From assembly GCF_002872075.1 (NCBI RefSeq), contig NZ_PGGU01000005.1, forward strand, positions 186,001-250,000: 64,000 bases of DNA. Direction: 5' to 3'. The notes under the pieces were generated by a model that searched no databases, had not been told where the DNA came from, and saw nothing but the letters and a program-made list of their open reading frames with translations. The stretch comes from Microbacterium aurantiacum (GTDB lineage: Bacteria; Actinomycetota; Actinomycetes; Actinomycetales; Microbacteriaceae). The stretch's first letter is position 1; every line of letters starts with the position of its first letter. This document shows positions 35,531 to 45,049 of this stretch, one piece after another. A program made the position numbers and the translations under genes.

Positions 35531-36394
35531 ATGGACCTCCGGCAACTGCGCTACGTCGTCGAGGTGGCCGATGCCTTGAGCTTCACCCGCGCTGCCGAGA
35601 GATGCTTCGTGACCCAGTCGGCGCTGAGTCACCAGGTATCGGCGCTGGAGCGCGAGATCGGAGACAGGCTGTTCGCCCGGTCGAGCAGAAGCGTCCGGCT
35701 GACCGAACCCGGCGAGGCATTCGTCCGACAGGCGAGGATCGCGGTGGCTGCCGCGGACGCTGCCCGTGAGGATGCGGCAGCGGCAGCCGGCCGCGTCGTC
35801 GGCACGCTCCGCCTCGGAGTGATCCCGACGGTCACGGCCGTCGATCTGCCGGCTCTCCTCGTGCGGTTCCGCGCCGAGCATCCCGTCGTGCGGGTGGAGC
35901 TCCAGGTCGGCAACAGCGACGCCCTCGTCTCGGCCGTACAGCGAGGAGACCTCGACATCGCGCTCCTCGGGTTGCGCGAAGACAGTGTTCCGACAGGGGT
36001 GGACGTGCGCGCGCTCTCGCGCGAGCGCCTCGTGGTCGCTCTTCCACGCGGTCATCGTCTCGCCGGCCGCGATGCCGTGCTGGCCGACCTCGCCGGTGAG
36101 GTCTTCGCGGATTTTCCCGCGGGGACCTCGGGGCGGGCGCAGAGCGATGCCGCGTTCGCCGCTGCCGGCCTCAGTCGCGACGTCGCCTTCGAGGCGGATT
36201 CTGCGACCCTCATCCTGGGGCTGGTGGCGGCCGGCCTCGCCGTCACGCTCCTCCCGCCGGGCACCGTCGAGACATCGAATGCAGACGTGGTGCCCGAGCA
36301 GGTGCTCGACGGACCCTACCGTGTCGAGTATGTCGCCTGGGGGGCGAGGTCACCTCGCAGCGTGGCACGAGCCTTCCTCGCCGCACTCGACTGA
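35531..36394 (+). CDS. LysR family transcriptional regulator
   Basis: 287-residue LysR regulator. The DNA-binding domain fills residues 1-60: LRQLRYVVEVADALSFTRAA, then CFVTQSALSHQVSALEREIG. The effector domain (about 90-285) has the usual two lobes, with FPAGTSG near 197. It is divergent from an EamA exporter and probably controls it. The start at 35531 gives Met-Asp-Leu-Arg, the canonical LysR beginning. It is convergent with glpK across a bidirectional-looking hairpin. Confidence 0.93.
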   Translation: MDLRQLRYVVEVADALSFTRAAERCFVTQSALSHQVSALEREIGDRLFARSSRSVRLTEPGEAFVRQARIAVAAADAAREDAAAAAGRVVGTLRLGVIPTVTAVDLPALLVRFRAEHPVVRVELQVGNSDALVSAVQRGDLDIALLGLREDSVPTGVDVRALSRERLVVALPRGHRLAGRDAVLADLAGEVFADFPAGTSGRAQSDAAFAAAGLSRDVAFEADSATLILGLVAAGLAVTLLPPGTVETSNADVVPEQVLDGPYRVEYVAWGARSPRSVARAFLAALD

Positions 36395-36415
36395 GGGCGC
36401 CGCCGTAATCGCGAA

Positions 36416-36453
36416 AGAGGGCGGACCCGGAGTATTCTCCGAGCCCGCCCTCT
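36416..36453 (-). terminator. Terminator between LysR gene and glpK
   Basis: Arms 36416-36432 and 36437-36453 form a 17-base stem with two interior mismatches and a four-base loop. On the minus strand, 14 bases after the glpK stop, the stem is followed by UUUCGCGAUU, so it ends the glycerol transcript; it may also stop LysR readthrough. Confidence 0.75.
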
Positions 36454-36466
36454 CAGCGATGCGAGA

Positions 36467-37981
36467 TCACTTCACGTCGTCGTCGACCCAGTCCATCGAC
36501 TTCGTGACGGCCTTGCGCCACAGACGCAGCTGGCGGTCGCGCTCGGCGGCGTCCATCGACGGCTCCCAGCGCTTGTCCTCCTGCCAGTTGGCGGACAGGT
36601 CGTCCAGGCCGTTCCAGAACCCGACGGCGAGTCCGGCTGCGTAAGCCGCACCCAGCGCCGTGGTCTCGGCGACGACCGGACGGACGACCGGCACGCCGAG
36701 GATGTCCGCCTGGAACTGCATGAGCGCGTCATTGGCGACCATGCCGCCGTCGACCTTGAGCTCGGTCAGGTCCACACCGGCATCCGCGTTGACCGCGTCG
36801 AGCACGTCGCGCGTCTGGTAGGCGACGGCCTCCAGCGCGGCGCGCGCGATGTGGTTCTTGTTCGCGTAACGGGTGAGGCCGACGATCGCGCCACGAGCAT
36901 CCGGGCGCCAGTACGGCGCGAACAGACCGGAGAACGCCGGGACGATGTACACCCCGCCGTTGTCCTCGACCTGCTTGGCGAGTTCCTCGACCTCGGGAGC
37001 CGAGCCGATGATGCCGAGCTGATCGCGCAGCCACTGGATCAGCGAGCCGGTGACGGCGATCGAGCCCTCGAGCGCGTAGTGCGTCGGTGCATCGCCGAGC
37101 TTGTAGCCGACGGTGGTGAGCAGTCCGTTCTTCGAGTGGACGATCTCCTCGCCCGTGTTGAAGATCAGGAAGCAGCCGGTGCCGTAGGTGTTCTTGCTCT
37201 CACCGGTCTGGAACGCCGCCTGCCCGAACGTCGCGGCCTGCTGGTCGCCCAGGATGCCGGCGATCGGGGTCTCGCGCAGCAGCGAGGAGTCCTCGCCCCT
37301 GCCGTAGACCTCGGACGACGAGCGGATCTCCGGCATCATCGAGCGCGGCACACCGAACGCCTCGAGGATGTCGTCGCGCCACTCGAGCGTCTCGAGATCC
37401 ATGAACATCGTGCGAGACGCGTTGGTGACGTCGGTGGCGTGAACGCCGCCGTCGACGCCGCCGGTCAGGTTCCACAGCACCCAGCTGTCGGTCGTGCCGA
37501 ACAGCAGGTCCCCGGCTTCCGCCTTCTCGCGTGCGCCGTCCACGTTCTCCAGGATCCAGGTGATCTTGGTGCCGGAGAAGTAGGTCGCCAGCGGAAGGCC
37601 GACGATCTGCTTGAACCGCTCGACGCCGCCGTCGGCCGCGAGGCGGTCGACGATCGGCTGCGTGCGAGTGTCCTGCCAGACGATCGCGTTGTAGACCGCC
37701 TCACCGGTGGTCTTGTCCCACACGACCGCCGTCTCGCGCTGATTGGTGATGCCGATCGCGGCGATGTCGTGCCGGGTGAGGTCGGCCCGGCTCAGGGCCT
37801 GGCCGATGACCTCCTGGACGTTGCGCCAGATCTCGGCGGGATCGTGCTCGACCCAGCCGGCGCGCGGCAGGATCTGCTCGTGCTCCTTCTGGCCGGTCTC
37901 GACGATGCTGCCCTTCTTGTCGAAGATGATCGCGCGGCTGGACGTGGTTCCCTGATCGATGGCGATGATGTAATCAGCCAT
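36467..37981 (-). CDS. glpK: Glycerol kinase
   Basis: GlpK phosphorylates glycerol to glycerol-3-phosphate, trapping it in the cell. FGGY-family motifs are [16 protein letters not shown] (about 5-20), GITNQRET (about 77-84), WQDTRT, and [19 protein letters not shown] [20 protein letters not shown] near 317-335. Length 504 is standard. The ATG has AAAGGAGAAC ideally spaced. It is last in the minus-strand order glpD, glpF, glpK and ends at a terminator. Confidence 0.97.
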   Translation of the reverse strand: MADYIIAIDQGTTSSRAIIFDKKGSIVETGQKEHEQILPRAGWVEHDPAEIWRNVQEVIGQALSRADLTRHDIAAIGITNQRETAVVWDKTTGEAVYNAIVWQDTRTQPIVDRLAADGGVERFKQIVGLPLATYFSGTKITWILENVDGAREKAEAGDLLFGTTDSWVLWNLTGGVDGGVHATDVTNASRTMFMDLETLEWRDDILEAFGVPRSMMPEIRSSSEVYGRGEDSSLLRETPIAGILGDQQAATFGQAAFQTGESKNTYGTGCFLIFNTGEEIVHSKNGLLTTVGYKLGDAPTHYALEGSIAVTGSLIQWLRDQLGIIGSAPEVEELAKQVEDNGGVYIVPAFSGLFAPYWRPDARGAIVGLTRYANKNHIARAALEAVAYQTRDVLDAVNADAGVDLTELKVDGGMVANDALMQFQADILGVPVVRPVVAETTALGAAYAAGLAVGFWNGLDDLSANWQEDKRWEPSMDAAERDRQLRLWRKAVTKSMDWVDDDVK

Positions 37982-38023
37982 GGTTGTTCTCCTTTGAAGT
38001 CAGAGTGATGAACAGCGGACGGA

Positions 38024-38776
38024 TCACGCGAGCCCGAGCAGCGCCGGGGCTGCGAGAGCGGCGAGCACGCCACCGATGAGCGGACCGACGACCGGAACCC
38101 ACGAGTAGGACCAGTCGCTGGAACCCTTGCCCTTGATCGGGAGGATGGCGTGGGCGATGCGCGGGCCGAGGTCACGGGCCGGGTTGATCGCGTAGCCGGT
38201 CGGACCACCGAGCGAGGCGCCGATGCCGACGACGAGCAGGGCGACGGGCAGTGCGCTGAGCGGGCCGAGGCCGCCGGGCGTACCGATCTCGATGTCGCCG
38301 TAGTCGGCGAAGGCGAAGATCACGAAGACCAGCACGAACGTGCCGACGACCTCGGTGACTAGGTTCCAGCCGTACGAGCGGATGGCAGGTCCGGTCGAGA
38401 AGACTCCGAGCTTGTTCGCCGGGTCCTCCTCGAGGTCGAAGTGCTGCTTGTAGGCAGCCCAGCACACGACCGCACCGAGGATCGCACCGAGCAGCTCAGC
38501 GCCGGCGGCGACGAGGAACATCGTGAACGAGATCTTGCCGGCGACCAGGAGGCCGATGCCGACAGCGGGGTTGAGGATCGCGCCGGAGTATGCCGAGACG
38601 AGCACACCGGCGAAGACCGCGAGGCCCCATCCCCAGTTGATCATCAGGAACCCGCCGCCGAACCCCTTGTTCTTCGCCAGCACGACGTTGGCGACGACGC
38701 CGCAGCCGAGCAGGACGAGCATTGCAGTGCCCACCAGCTCCGAGAGGAAGTAGAGACCGAGATTGACTTCAGTCAT
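38024..38776 (-). CDS. glpF: Glycerol uptake facilitator (MIP family)
   Basis: 250-residue channel with six transmembrane helices and both NPA half-helices: NPA at 69-71 and at 198-200. The second reads NPARDLGPR, and the aspartate after NPAR is characteristic of glycerol facilitators rather than water-only aquaporins. It lies 42 bases before glpK and 90 bases after glpD, so glycerol entry and phosphorylation are produced together. Confidence 0.95.
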   Translation of the reverse strand: MTEVNLGLYFLSELVGTAMLVLLGCGVVANVVLAKNKGFGGGFLMINWGWGLAVFAGVLVSAYSGAILNPAVGIGLLVAGKISFTMFLVAAGAELLGAILGAVVCWAAYKQHFDLEEDPANKLGVFSTGPAIRSYGWNLVTEVVGTFVLVFVIFAFADYGDIEIGTPGGLGPLSALPVALLVVGIGASLGGPTGYAINPARDLGPRIAHAILPIKGKGSSDWSYSWVPVVGPLIGGVLAALAAPALLGLA

Positions 38777-38797
38777 GTCTTCATTGACCTTTCTTGC

Positions 38798-38823
38798 GTG
38801 TCATGGCCCCTCTGCCATGGCAC
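38798..38823. promoter_or_regulatory. Inverted repeat upstream of glpF
   Basis: GTGTCATGG (38798-38806) and CCATGGCAC (38815-38823) pair with one mismatch across eight bases, in the 90-base gap between glpD and glpF. It includes the perfect palindrome TGCCATGGCA. It could be an operator for the SorC-type regulator or an intercistronic hairpin. Candidate only. Confidence 0.4.
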
Positions 38824-38866
38824 TTGTTAGTGAACGTCGCAAGGAGGGCGACGGTCGGATCTCTCG

Positions 38867-40576
38867 TCAGCCGCGGGTGCGGGAAGAGAGCGTGAGTCCA
38901 TGCCGCTCATTGAGCAGCGTACGGGTCTGGTCCACCTCTGCGTCGTGGCGGGTGCGATCCCAGCCGAGCAGTTGTGCGAGCGCATCGGCCAGTTCGTCGA
39001 GCACGGCGATATCGGCGTGCCCGGTGAAGGCGATGCTGGTGCGGCGGAGGATGACGTCCTCGAGCCGGGCGACGAGTTCGTTCTCGACCATCCATGCCAG
39101 TTCGCGCGTGGACAGGTCGCCTCCCGCGAGGGGAGCATCGTCGCCCTGCTCGATGAACGCCCACACATCTGCCGCGCGCGTCCCGTAGCGGGTGAGGAGC
39201 TTCTCGGCCCGGTCTCCGGCCCCGGGCAGGTTCTCCTGGATCCAGATGCGCCGCGCCTTGGTCGTGCGCGGGAAGTCACGGCCGCCACCGATCGGAACAC
39301 CAGCGGTGGATACGGTGCGCGTGCGTCCCAGCAGGCCGAGCACCACATCGGAGAGGGATTCGCCGAGAGCCCGGAAGGTCGTCCATTTGCCGCCGACGAG
39401 GCTGACCAGGGGAGCGGCGCCTTTGTCGTCGACCTCGATGCGGTAGTCCCTGGACACGAAGCCGGGGGCGGTGTCCTCGTGGCGGGGGAGCGGGCGGATA
39501 CCCGAGAAGCGGTACACGATCTGATCACGCGACACGTCGATCTGCGGGAAGACGTGGTGGATCAGGGCGAAGAAGTAGTCGACCTCCTCCTCCGTGCACA
39601 CCGGGACTTCGCGGGGATCGGCGTCGATGTCGGTCGTGCCGACGAGAACCTTGCCCTTGAGCGGGTAGATGAGCACGATGCGTCCGTCGGAGTGCTCGAA
39701 GAAGATCTCCCGGCCCCGGGTGGCGTCGAGGAGCTCGGGGTGATCGAGCACGATGTGCGATCCCTTGGTGCCACCCATGAAGCGGGTGTCGGCGCCGAGG
39801 GCGTCGTTCGTGAGATCGGTCCAGGGACCGGACGCGTTCACCACGACGTCTGCCACCACGGTGAACTCGGTGCCGCTCTCGCGATCACGCAGCACGACCT
39901 TGTCTCCGTCGCGGCCGATCGCCTCGACGTAGTTGAGCGCATGTGCGCCGGCGTGCGCTGCACGCCCGTCCTGCAGGACGTCGAGCGCGAGACGCTCCGG
40001 GTCGTGCATCGAGGCGTCGTAGTAGGTGGCGGTGTACTTGATCTGCGGGTCGAGCGAAGGCAGCTCGGCCAGTGAGCGCTTCCGGCCGAGGAAGCGATGG
40101 CGGGGAACCATGCCGCCGTCACGCGAGAACGTGTCGTAGATCATCAGCCCGACCTTGATGAGGAACGCCCCGCGCTCCTGCGGCTTTCCGCTCTTGTGAG
40201 TGAGGAACCGCAGCGGAGCCGAGAGGATGCCGGAGAAGGTCGAGTAGATCGGGATCGTCGTCTCGAGGGGCTTCACATAATGCGGAGCGATCTTCAGGAG
40301 GCCGTTGCGCTCCTGGACGGATTCGCGCACCAGGCGGAACTCGCCGTTCTCCAGGTAGCGGATGCCGCCGTGGATCATGTGGCTCGATGCCGAGGAAGCA
40401 CCCGACGCGAAGTCGCCACGTTCGACCAGGACGACATCGACGCCCTGAAGGGCCAGATCGCGGAAAGTGGAGATTCCGTTGATGCCTGCGCCGATCACCA
40501 GGACGGACGTGCGTCCCGATTCGCGGACCGCGCGGACTTCGGCGCGTTCCGCTGATGAGTGTGTCGAATCGATCAT
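38867..40576 (-). CDS. glpD: Glycerol-3-phosphate dehydrogenase (aerobic, FAD)
   Basis: GlpD oxidises glycerol-3-phosphate to dihydroxyacetone phosphate and passes electrons to quinones at the membrane. The FAD dinucleotide fold is SVLVIGAGINGISTFRDLAL (about 24-43) with ASGASSASSHMIHGGIRYLE following; a conserved active-site segment is YRFSGIRPLP and the C-terminal domain resembles GlpD/GlpA DAO_C. The ATG at 40576 gives 569 residues. It is divergent from the SorC-type regulator and heads the glycerol genes. Confidence 0.95.
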   Translation of the reverse strand: MIDSTHSSAERAEVRAVRESGRTSVLVIGAGINGISTFRDLALQGVDVVLVERGDFASGASSASSHMIHGGIRYLENGEFRLVRESVQERNGLLKIAPHYVKPLETTIPIYSTFSGILSAPLRFLTHKSGKPQERGAFLIKVGLMIYDTFSRDGGMVPRHRFLGRKRSLAELPSLDPQIKYTATYYDASMHDPERLALDVLQDGRAAHAGAHALNYVEAIGRDGDKVVLRDRESGTEFTVVADVVVNASGPWTDLTNDALGADTRFMGGTKGSHIVLDHPELLDATRGREIFFEHSDGRIVLIYPLKGKVLVGTTDIDADPREVPVCTEEEVDYFFALIHHVFPQIDVSRDQIVYRFSGIRPLPRHEDTAPGFVSRDYRIEVDDKGAAPLVSLVGGKWTTFRALGESLSDVVLGLLGRTRTVSTAGVPIGGGRDFPRTTKARRIWIQENLPGAGDRAEKLLTRYGTRAADVWAFIEQGDDAPLAGGDLSTRELAWMVENELVARLEDVILRRTSIAFTGHADIAVLDELADALAQLLGWDRTRHDAEVDQTRTLLNERHGLTLSSRTRG

Positions 40577-40641
40577 CCTCGACCCCTTCTTCCTTGCTTG
40601 CGACCAGCATCGACCCGCACGACCACGGCGCGCAACCCCAG

Positions 40642-40655
40642 TGCACATATGTGCA
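40642..40655. promoter_or_regulatory. Perfect 14-base palindrome between glpD and its divergent regulator
   Basis: TGCACATATGTGCA is perfectly self-complementary and lies in the 103-base divergent region, 25 bases before the regulator ATG. An operator for the SorC-type protein controlling both itself and glpD is the natural reading. Confidence 0.6.
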
Positions 40656-40679
40656 AGGATCGACGGTGAGGAGGTCTTC

Positions 40680-41651
40680 ATGGCGCATCCGGACGCGCAA
40701 CCGCAGGAGGCGAAGCTGATCGCCGCGCTCACCGCCGCGCAGCTCTACTACATGCAGGACAAGACCATGGAGGTGATCGCACGGGAGCTGCGAACCTCCC
40801 GCTCATCGGTGTCGCGCCTGCTGAGTTTCGCCCGGGAGAGCGGCCTCGTGGACATCCGCATCAACTCGCCGCTGGAGAGGCTCGGCATGCTCGAGCAGCG
40901 CATCCGCGACCGTTACCGCGTCGCGGCGCACGTCGTCCCGATGCCGGAGATCGTGAGCGAGATGGAGCGGCTGGAGCGCGTCGCACTCACAGCCGGACGG
41001 CTGCTCTCGCAGTTCGTCGACTCCAACATGATCATCGGGATCGCGTGGGGGTCGACCATCAGCGCTGTCAGTCGCGGGCTCACGCAGAAGGAGACGCACA
41101 ACACGACATTCGTGCAGCTCAACGGCGCCGGGAACACGCAGACCAGCGGCGTGGAGTACTCGAGCGACATCCTGCAGCGTTTCGGAAGCGCCTTCGGTGC
41201 GCAGGTTCAGCAGTTCCCGGTGCCGGCCTTCTTCGACGATCCCTCGACGCGCGAAGCGATGTGGCGCGAGCGCAGCACGCTGCGGGTGCTGGATCTCCAA
41301 TCCAAGATGGACATCGCGGTGTTCAGTCTTGGCTCGCCCTCGGCAGAGGTGCCGAGCCGCGTCTACGTCGGCGGTTACCTCGGACGCGAGGACTACCGCT
41401 CCCTTCGAGAGGATCGGGCGATCGGCGATGTGGCGACGGTGTTCTTCCGCGCGGACGGCACGTGGAAGGACATCCGAGTCAACGCCCGTGCCACCGGGCC
41501 AGGGCTCGATCGCCTCCGCCGCGTGCCTCGCCGGGTGTGCGTCGTCTCGGGGGTGCCCAAGCTGGTCAGCCTTCGTGCGGCGATCGCCGCGGAACTCGTC
41601 ACCGACGTCGTACTCGATGAAGGCCTGGCCCGTCAGCTGCTGGAGGGCTGA
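40680..41651 (+). CDS. SorC/DeoR-type sugar-binding transcriptional regulator
   Basis: 323-residue regulator: an N-terminal helix-turn-helix at about 24-52 (MEVIARELRTSRSSVSRLL) and a SorC sugar-phosphate-binding domain with IGIAWGSTISAVSRGL (phosphate loop) and VFSLGSPSAEVPSRVYVGGYL. The ATG at 40680 has GGTGAGGAGG upstream. Divergent placement next to glpD suggests it controls the glycerol genes, with glycerol-3-phosphate or dihydroxyacetone phosphate as possible ligand (inference). Its last 19 bases overlap the 3' end of the ligase gene on the other strand. Confidence 0.9.
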   Translation: MAHPDAQPQEAKLIAALTAAQLYYMQDKTMEVIARELRTSRSSVSRLLSFARESGLVDIRINSPLERLGMLEQRIRDRYRVAAHVVPMPEIVSEMERLERVALTAGRLLSQFVDSNMIIGIAWGSTISAVSRGLTQKETHNTTFVQLNGAGNTQTSGVEYSSDILQRFGSAFGAQVQQFPVPAFFDDPSTREAMWRERSTLRVLDLQSKMDIAVFSLGSPSAEVPSRVYVGGYLGREDYRSLREDRAIGDVATVFFRADGTWKDIRVNARATGPGLDRLRRVPRRVCVVSGVPKLVSLRAAIAAELVTDVVLDEGLARQLLEG

Positions 41652-42817
41652 GTCCGGATCAGAGGCGGCTCCTCGGCGACGGATGACTCCGGGCCGGAGC
41701 GGAACTCGCGGATGAGATGCTGCACGACGGCACCGAGGTCGCCGTCCGCGGCATCCGCCGCTGCGAGCTGCCGGGCGTAGCTCGCACCGCTGTCGAGGAT
41801 CGAAGCGATGCCGCCGAACTCGCGGCTGCATTCGAGGTCGCGCGCGATCGGCGCGAGTTCGGAGAGAGTCAGGGCGAGGTGCTCACGCACCGGCAGCTGG
41901 TTGCCGGCAGCGTCCACGATCACTCGAGCCTCCAGGCCGTATCTCGCCGCCCGCCACTTGTTCTCGCGGTGGAACCACGGCGCGAGCTCGGGGAGCAGGA
42001 GACCTTGATCGAGCTGGCGTGAGAAGTGCTCGACCAGCACCTGCACCAGCGCGGCCACGGAAGCGAGTTCGGGGAGCGTGGACATCCCGTCGCAGGCGCG
42101 CACCTCGATCGTCCCCCAGCGGGGAGCCGGGCGGATGTCCCAGCGCACCTCGGAGGCGTCGGCCATGACGCCGGTGCGCACCATGTCGTCGAGATACGAC
42201 TCGAACTGCGACCAGTCGCGCATCGACCAGGGCAGGCCGGCGGTCGGCAGCTGCTGGAACACGAGAGCCCGGTTGGAGGCGTACCCGGTGCGCTCTCCGG
42301 CCCAGAACGGACTGGATGCGGCCAGCGCCTGGAGGTGCGGAAGGTACGCGGTGAGGGCGTTGATGATCGGAAGCACCTTGGCCTGCGACTCGACGCCGAT
42401 GTGCACGTGGATGCCCCAGATCATCATGTTGCGCCCCCACCACTGCGTGCGTTCGATGAGGGTGTGATAACGGGACTTGTCGGAGACCCGCTGGTCGTAC
42501 CACTGGGCGAAGGGGTGGCTGCCGGCTGACAGCAGCTCGATTCCGGCAGGCTCCGTCGCGGCGCGGACGGCCGCGATCGCCTGTGCGATGTCGTCGACGG
42601 CGTGGGCGACGGATCGGCCCACGCCGCTGGTGACCTCGATCGTGTTCGTGAGCAGTTCGCCGGTCACGGTGTGCCGCTCGTCTGCGCTCTCCGCCTCGAG
42701 CGCCGCGAGCAGTTCCGGTGCCCGGCCGACGAGGTCGCCGGTCGCCGGATCCGCGAGCATGATCTCCCACTCCAGGCCGACGGTGGACCTGGCAGACGGG
42801 GCGAACTCGAGCTTCAC
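41633..42817 (-). CDS. YbdK-type carboxylate-amine ligase (glutamate-cysteine ligase family 2)
   Basis: 394-residue member of the YbdK/GCS2 family, ATP-dependent ligases with weak gamma-glutamylcysteine synthetase activity in E. coli. It begins RSTVGLEWEIMLAD (the ELE-like metal site), with MMIWGIHVHIGVE near 130 and RPAPRWGTIEVRACD near 230. I use the GTG at 42817; another GTG two codons upstream is equally open. Microbacterium-type actinobacteria use mycothiol rather than glutathione, so the physiological product is uncertain. It is convergent with the SorC-type regulator (19-base overlap). Confidence 0.87.
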   Translation of the reverse strand: MKLEFAPSARSTVGLEWEIMLADPATGDLVGRAPELLAALEAESADERHTVTGELLTNTIEVTSGVGRSVAHAVDDIAQAIAAVRAATEPAGIELLSAGSHPFAQWYDQRVSDKSRYHTLIERTQWWGRNMMIWGIHVHIGVESQAKVLPIINALTAYLPHLQALAASSPFWAGERTGYASNRALVFQQLPTAGLPWSMRDWSQFESYLDDMVRTGVMADASEVRWDIRPAPRWGTIEVRACDGMSTLPELASVAALVQVLVEHFSRQLDQGLLLPELAPWFHRENKWRAARYGLEARVIVDAAGNQLPVREHLALTLSELAPIARDLECSREFGGIASILDSGASYARQLAAADAADGDLGAVVQHLIREFRSGPESSVAEEPPLIRTQPSSS

Positions 42818-42892
42818 GAGCACATTCTGACACGCGCGTGACGAGGCACCGCAAAGCCCGTGTCGTCGCGTTTCGCGCCTGGCGTGCGCATC

Positions 42893-42903
42893 TGGCAGAA
42901 TAG
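42893..42903 (+). promoter_or_regulatory. Predicted rpsP promoter, TGGCAGAATAG
   Basis: The 11-base string TGGCAGAATAG, containing a CAGAAT -10 hexamer (42896-42901), recurs identically upstream of rplS. It implies a leader of about 120 bases for rpsP. The -35 region is weak (TTCGCG at 18 bases). Confidence 0.5.
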
Positions 42904-43026
42904 AAGGTCGGACGACGTGCTCGACCCTCTATCCAGTTCGCGTCCACCTATTAGAGCTTCCGCCGGGTGTGCACCCCACTCTCCAGGCGATCGGTTCATT
43001 TTCCTTCCACACAATTCAGGAGAATC

Positions 43027-43464
43027 GTGGCTGTCAAGATTCGTCTCAAGCGCATGGGCAAGATCCGTGCGCCGTACTACCGCATCGTCGTCGCCGACTC
43101 GCGCACCAAGCGCGACGGTCGCGTGATCGAAGAGATCGGCAAGTACCACCCCACCGAGGAGCCCTCGTTCATCGAGGTCGACTCCGAGCGGGCGCAGTAC
43201 TGGCTCTCCGTCGGCGCCCAGCCGACCGAGCAGGTCGCCGCGATCCTCAAGATCACGGGCGACTGGGGCAAGTTCAAGGGCGACGCTGACGCGAAGTCCA
43301 CGCTGCGGGTCGCAGAGCCCAAGGCCCCCTTCGAGATCGACGCGAAGAAGAAGTCCGTCGTGAAGCCGAAGGCGGAGAAGAAGGAGACTCCCGCTGAGGA
43401 GGCTCCCGCCGCTGCCAAGGCCGACGCGGAGGCCGCTGAGGCTCCCGCAGCCGACGCAGAGTAA
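43027..43464 (+). CDS. rpsP: 30S ribosomal protein S16
   Basis: S16 is a primary assembly protein of the 30S subunit. The diagnostic start [20 protein letters not shown] follows the GTG at 43027, which has AGGAGAA in front. At 145 residues it is longer than E. coli S16 (82): after about residue 85 comes an Ala/Lys/Glu-rich tail typical of actinobacterial S16. It opens the conserved rpsP-khpA-rimM-trmD run. Confidence 0.97.
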   Translation: MAVKIRLKRMGKIRAPYYRIVVADSRTKRDGRVIEEIGKYHPTEEPSFIEVDSERAQYWLSVGAQPTEQVAAILKITGDWGKFKGDADAKSTLRVAEPKAPFEIDAKKKSVVKPKAEKKETPAEEAPAAAKADAEAAEAPAADAE

Positions 43465-43469
43465 TCGTC

Positions 43470-43700
43470 GTGCTCGCCGCCGCGCTCGAACACATCGTCA
43501 AGGGGATCGTCGATCACCCGGAGGATGTCCAGATCCACGCTTCCACGTCGCCGCGAGGCGACCTCCTCGAGGTGCGCGTGCACCCCGATGACCGTGGACG
43601 CGTGATCGGGCGCGGCGGCCGCACAGCAAAGGCATTGCGTACGCTCATCACCGCTCTGGCGGACGGGCGTCGCGTCCGCGTCGACGTCGCGGACGACTGA
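43470..43700 (+). CDS. khpA: KH domain RNA-binding protein KhpA
   Basis: 76-residue single-KH protein (YlqC/KhpA). The GXXG loop lies in GRVIGRGGRTAKALRTLI, and the start LAAALEHIVKGIVDHPEDV is typical. KhpA pairs with KhpB in firmicutes to bind many RNAs and affect cell elongation; the role in actinobacteria is less clear. The GTG start is five bases after rpsP and the stop is one base before rimM, so it is fully embedded in the ribosome operon. Confidence 0.93.
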   Translation: MLAAALEHIVKGIVDHPEDVQIHASTSPRGDLLEVRVHPDDRGRVIGRGGRTAKALRTLITALADGRRVRVDVADD

Positions 43701-43701
43701 C

Positions 43702-44301
43702 GTGGTGCCGAACGAGCGAAACCAGGGCAAGAACCAGCTTCGAGTCGGCCGCCTCGTCAAGGCGCACGGCCTCAAAGGCGGTCTCAAGCTCGAGCTGTAC
43801 ACGGACAATCCCGAGCGACGTTTCGTCGTCGGGGCCGAGTTCACGTTGCAGGTGCCAGAGGCATCTCCGTGGCATGGCAAGACCATCACGGTACGCGAGT
43901 ACCGGGTGATGAACGGCAGTCCTGTCGTGTTCTTCGACGACGTCGACGACCGCAGCAGCGCGGAGAGCCTCGTCCGCGCCATCCTCTGGATCGATCAGGA
44001 CAACGACGAGGTCGAGGACAACGCCTGGTTCGACCACCAGCTGGTCGGCCTGGACGTGGTTCGTGACGAGACCGTGGTCGGACGCGTGGCGCGCGTCGAG
44101 CACTTCCCCGCTCAGGACCTCCTCATCGTGCGGTCCGGCGAGCGGGAGATCATGGTTCCGTTCGTCGCGGCCATCGTGCCGACGGTCGACGTCGCCGCCG
44201 GCCGCGTGATCGTCACGCCTCCTCCCGGACTCTTCGAAGAACTGGCCGATTCTGCGGACGACGACCAGCCCGACGCCGCGGACTCCGAATCCGTCGAGTG
44301 A
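43702..44301 (+). CDS. rimM: Ribosome maturation factor RimM
   Basis: RimM assists maturation of the 30S head around S19. The N-terminal RimM domain starts LRVGRLVKAHGLKGGLKLE (about 12-30) and the PRC-barrel domain follows from about 100 (WFDHQLVGLDVVRDE, then PAQDLLIV and MVPFVAAIVP). Length 199, with an acidic tail. The GTG (43702; followed by a second GTG) is one base after khpA. Confidence 0.94.
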   Translation: MVPNERNQGKNQLRVGRLVKAHGLKGGLKLELYTDNPERRFVVGAEFTLQVPEASPWHGKTITVREYRVMNGSPVVFFDDVDDRSSAESLVRAILWIDQDNDEVEDNAWFDHQLVGLDVVRDETVVGRVARVEHFPAQDLLIVRSGEREIMVPFVAAIVPTVDVAAGRVIVTPPPGLFEELADSADDDQPDAADSESVE

Positions 44302-44320
44302 CCGCTGATACGGTGCCTCC

Positions 44321-45022
44321 GTGCGCATAGACGTTCTCTCCATCTTCCCGTCGTACTTCGACGGACTGACGCTTTCGCTTCTCGGTAAGGCGCGGGATGC
44401 CGGCATCTTCGACCTGCACGTGCGGGATCTGCGCGACTGGACCAGCGACCGGCACCGCACCGTCGACGACACCCCGTACGGCGGCGGCGCCGGCATGGTG
44501 ATGAAGCCGGAGCCGTGGGGGCTCGCGCTCGACGAGGTCGCTCGCGAGACCGAGGCGCCGACGATCATCTTCCCCTCGCCGGCGGGTGAGGTCTTCACGC
44601 AGAAGACCGCGCGCGATCTGGCCACACGGGAGCACCTCGTGTTCGGCTGCGGTCGGTACGAGGGCATCGACGAGCGGGTGTTCGAGTTCGCCGGCTCGCT
44701 CGGCGAGGTCCGTCTCGTCAGTCTCGGCGACTACGTCCTCAACGGGGGAGAGGTCGCGACCATGGCGATGATCGAGGCGATCGGCCGGCTCATCCCCGGA
44801 GTCGTCGGCAACCCGGAGAGCCTCGTCGAGGAATCCCACGAGGACGGTCTGCTCGAGTACCCGTCCTACACGAAGCCGTCCGTCTGGCGTGATCGTGCCG
44901 TCCCCGATGTCCTGCTCAGCGGCAATCACGGAGCCATCGCCGCCTGGCGGCGGGAGCAGCAGATCGAGCGGACGCGACGGCGCCGGCCCGATCTCCTCGC
45001 CGACGGACCGCCACGGGCCTGA
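44321..45022 (+). CDS. trmD: tRNA (guanine(37)-N(1))-methyltransferase
   Basis: TrmD methylates G37 next to the anticodon, preventing frameshifts. Start [32 protein letters not shown], the knot-forming [14 protein letters not shown] and [11 protein letters not shown] are all diagnostic of this SPOUT methyltransferase. Length 233. The GTG is 19 bases after rimM. It ends the first part of the ribosome operon; rplS, often next, is 2.7 kb further on here. Confidence 0.97.
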   Translation: MRIDVLSIFPSYFDGLTLSLLGKARDAGIFDLHVRDLRDWTSDRHRTVDDTPYGGGAGMVMKPEPWGLALDEVARETEAPTIIFPSPAGEVFTQKTARDLATREHLVFGCGRYEGIDERVFEFAGSLGEVRLVSLGDYVLNGGEVATMAMIEAIGRLIPGVVGNPESLVEESHEDGLLEYPSYTKPSVWRDRAVPDVLLSGNHGAIAAWRREQQIERTRRRRPDLLADGPPRA

Positions 45023-45049
45023 GCGCCGTCGCCTTCGCCTGATCGACGC

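Noticed and set aside
42960..43026. Extended N-terminus for S16 from an upstream ATG
   Set aside because: The GTG at 43027 has a ribosome binding site and gives the invariant S16 start; the upstream residues are not family-like.
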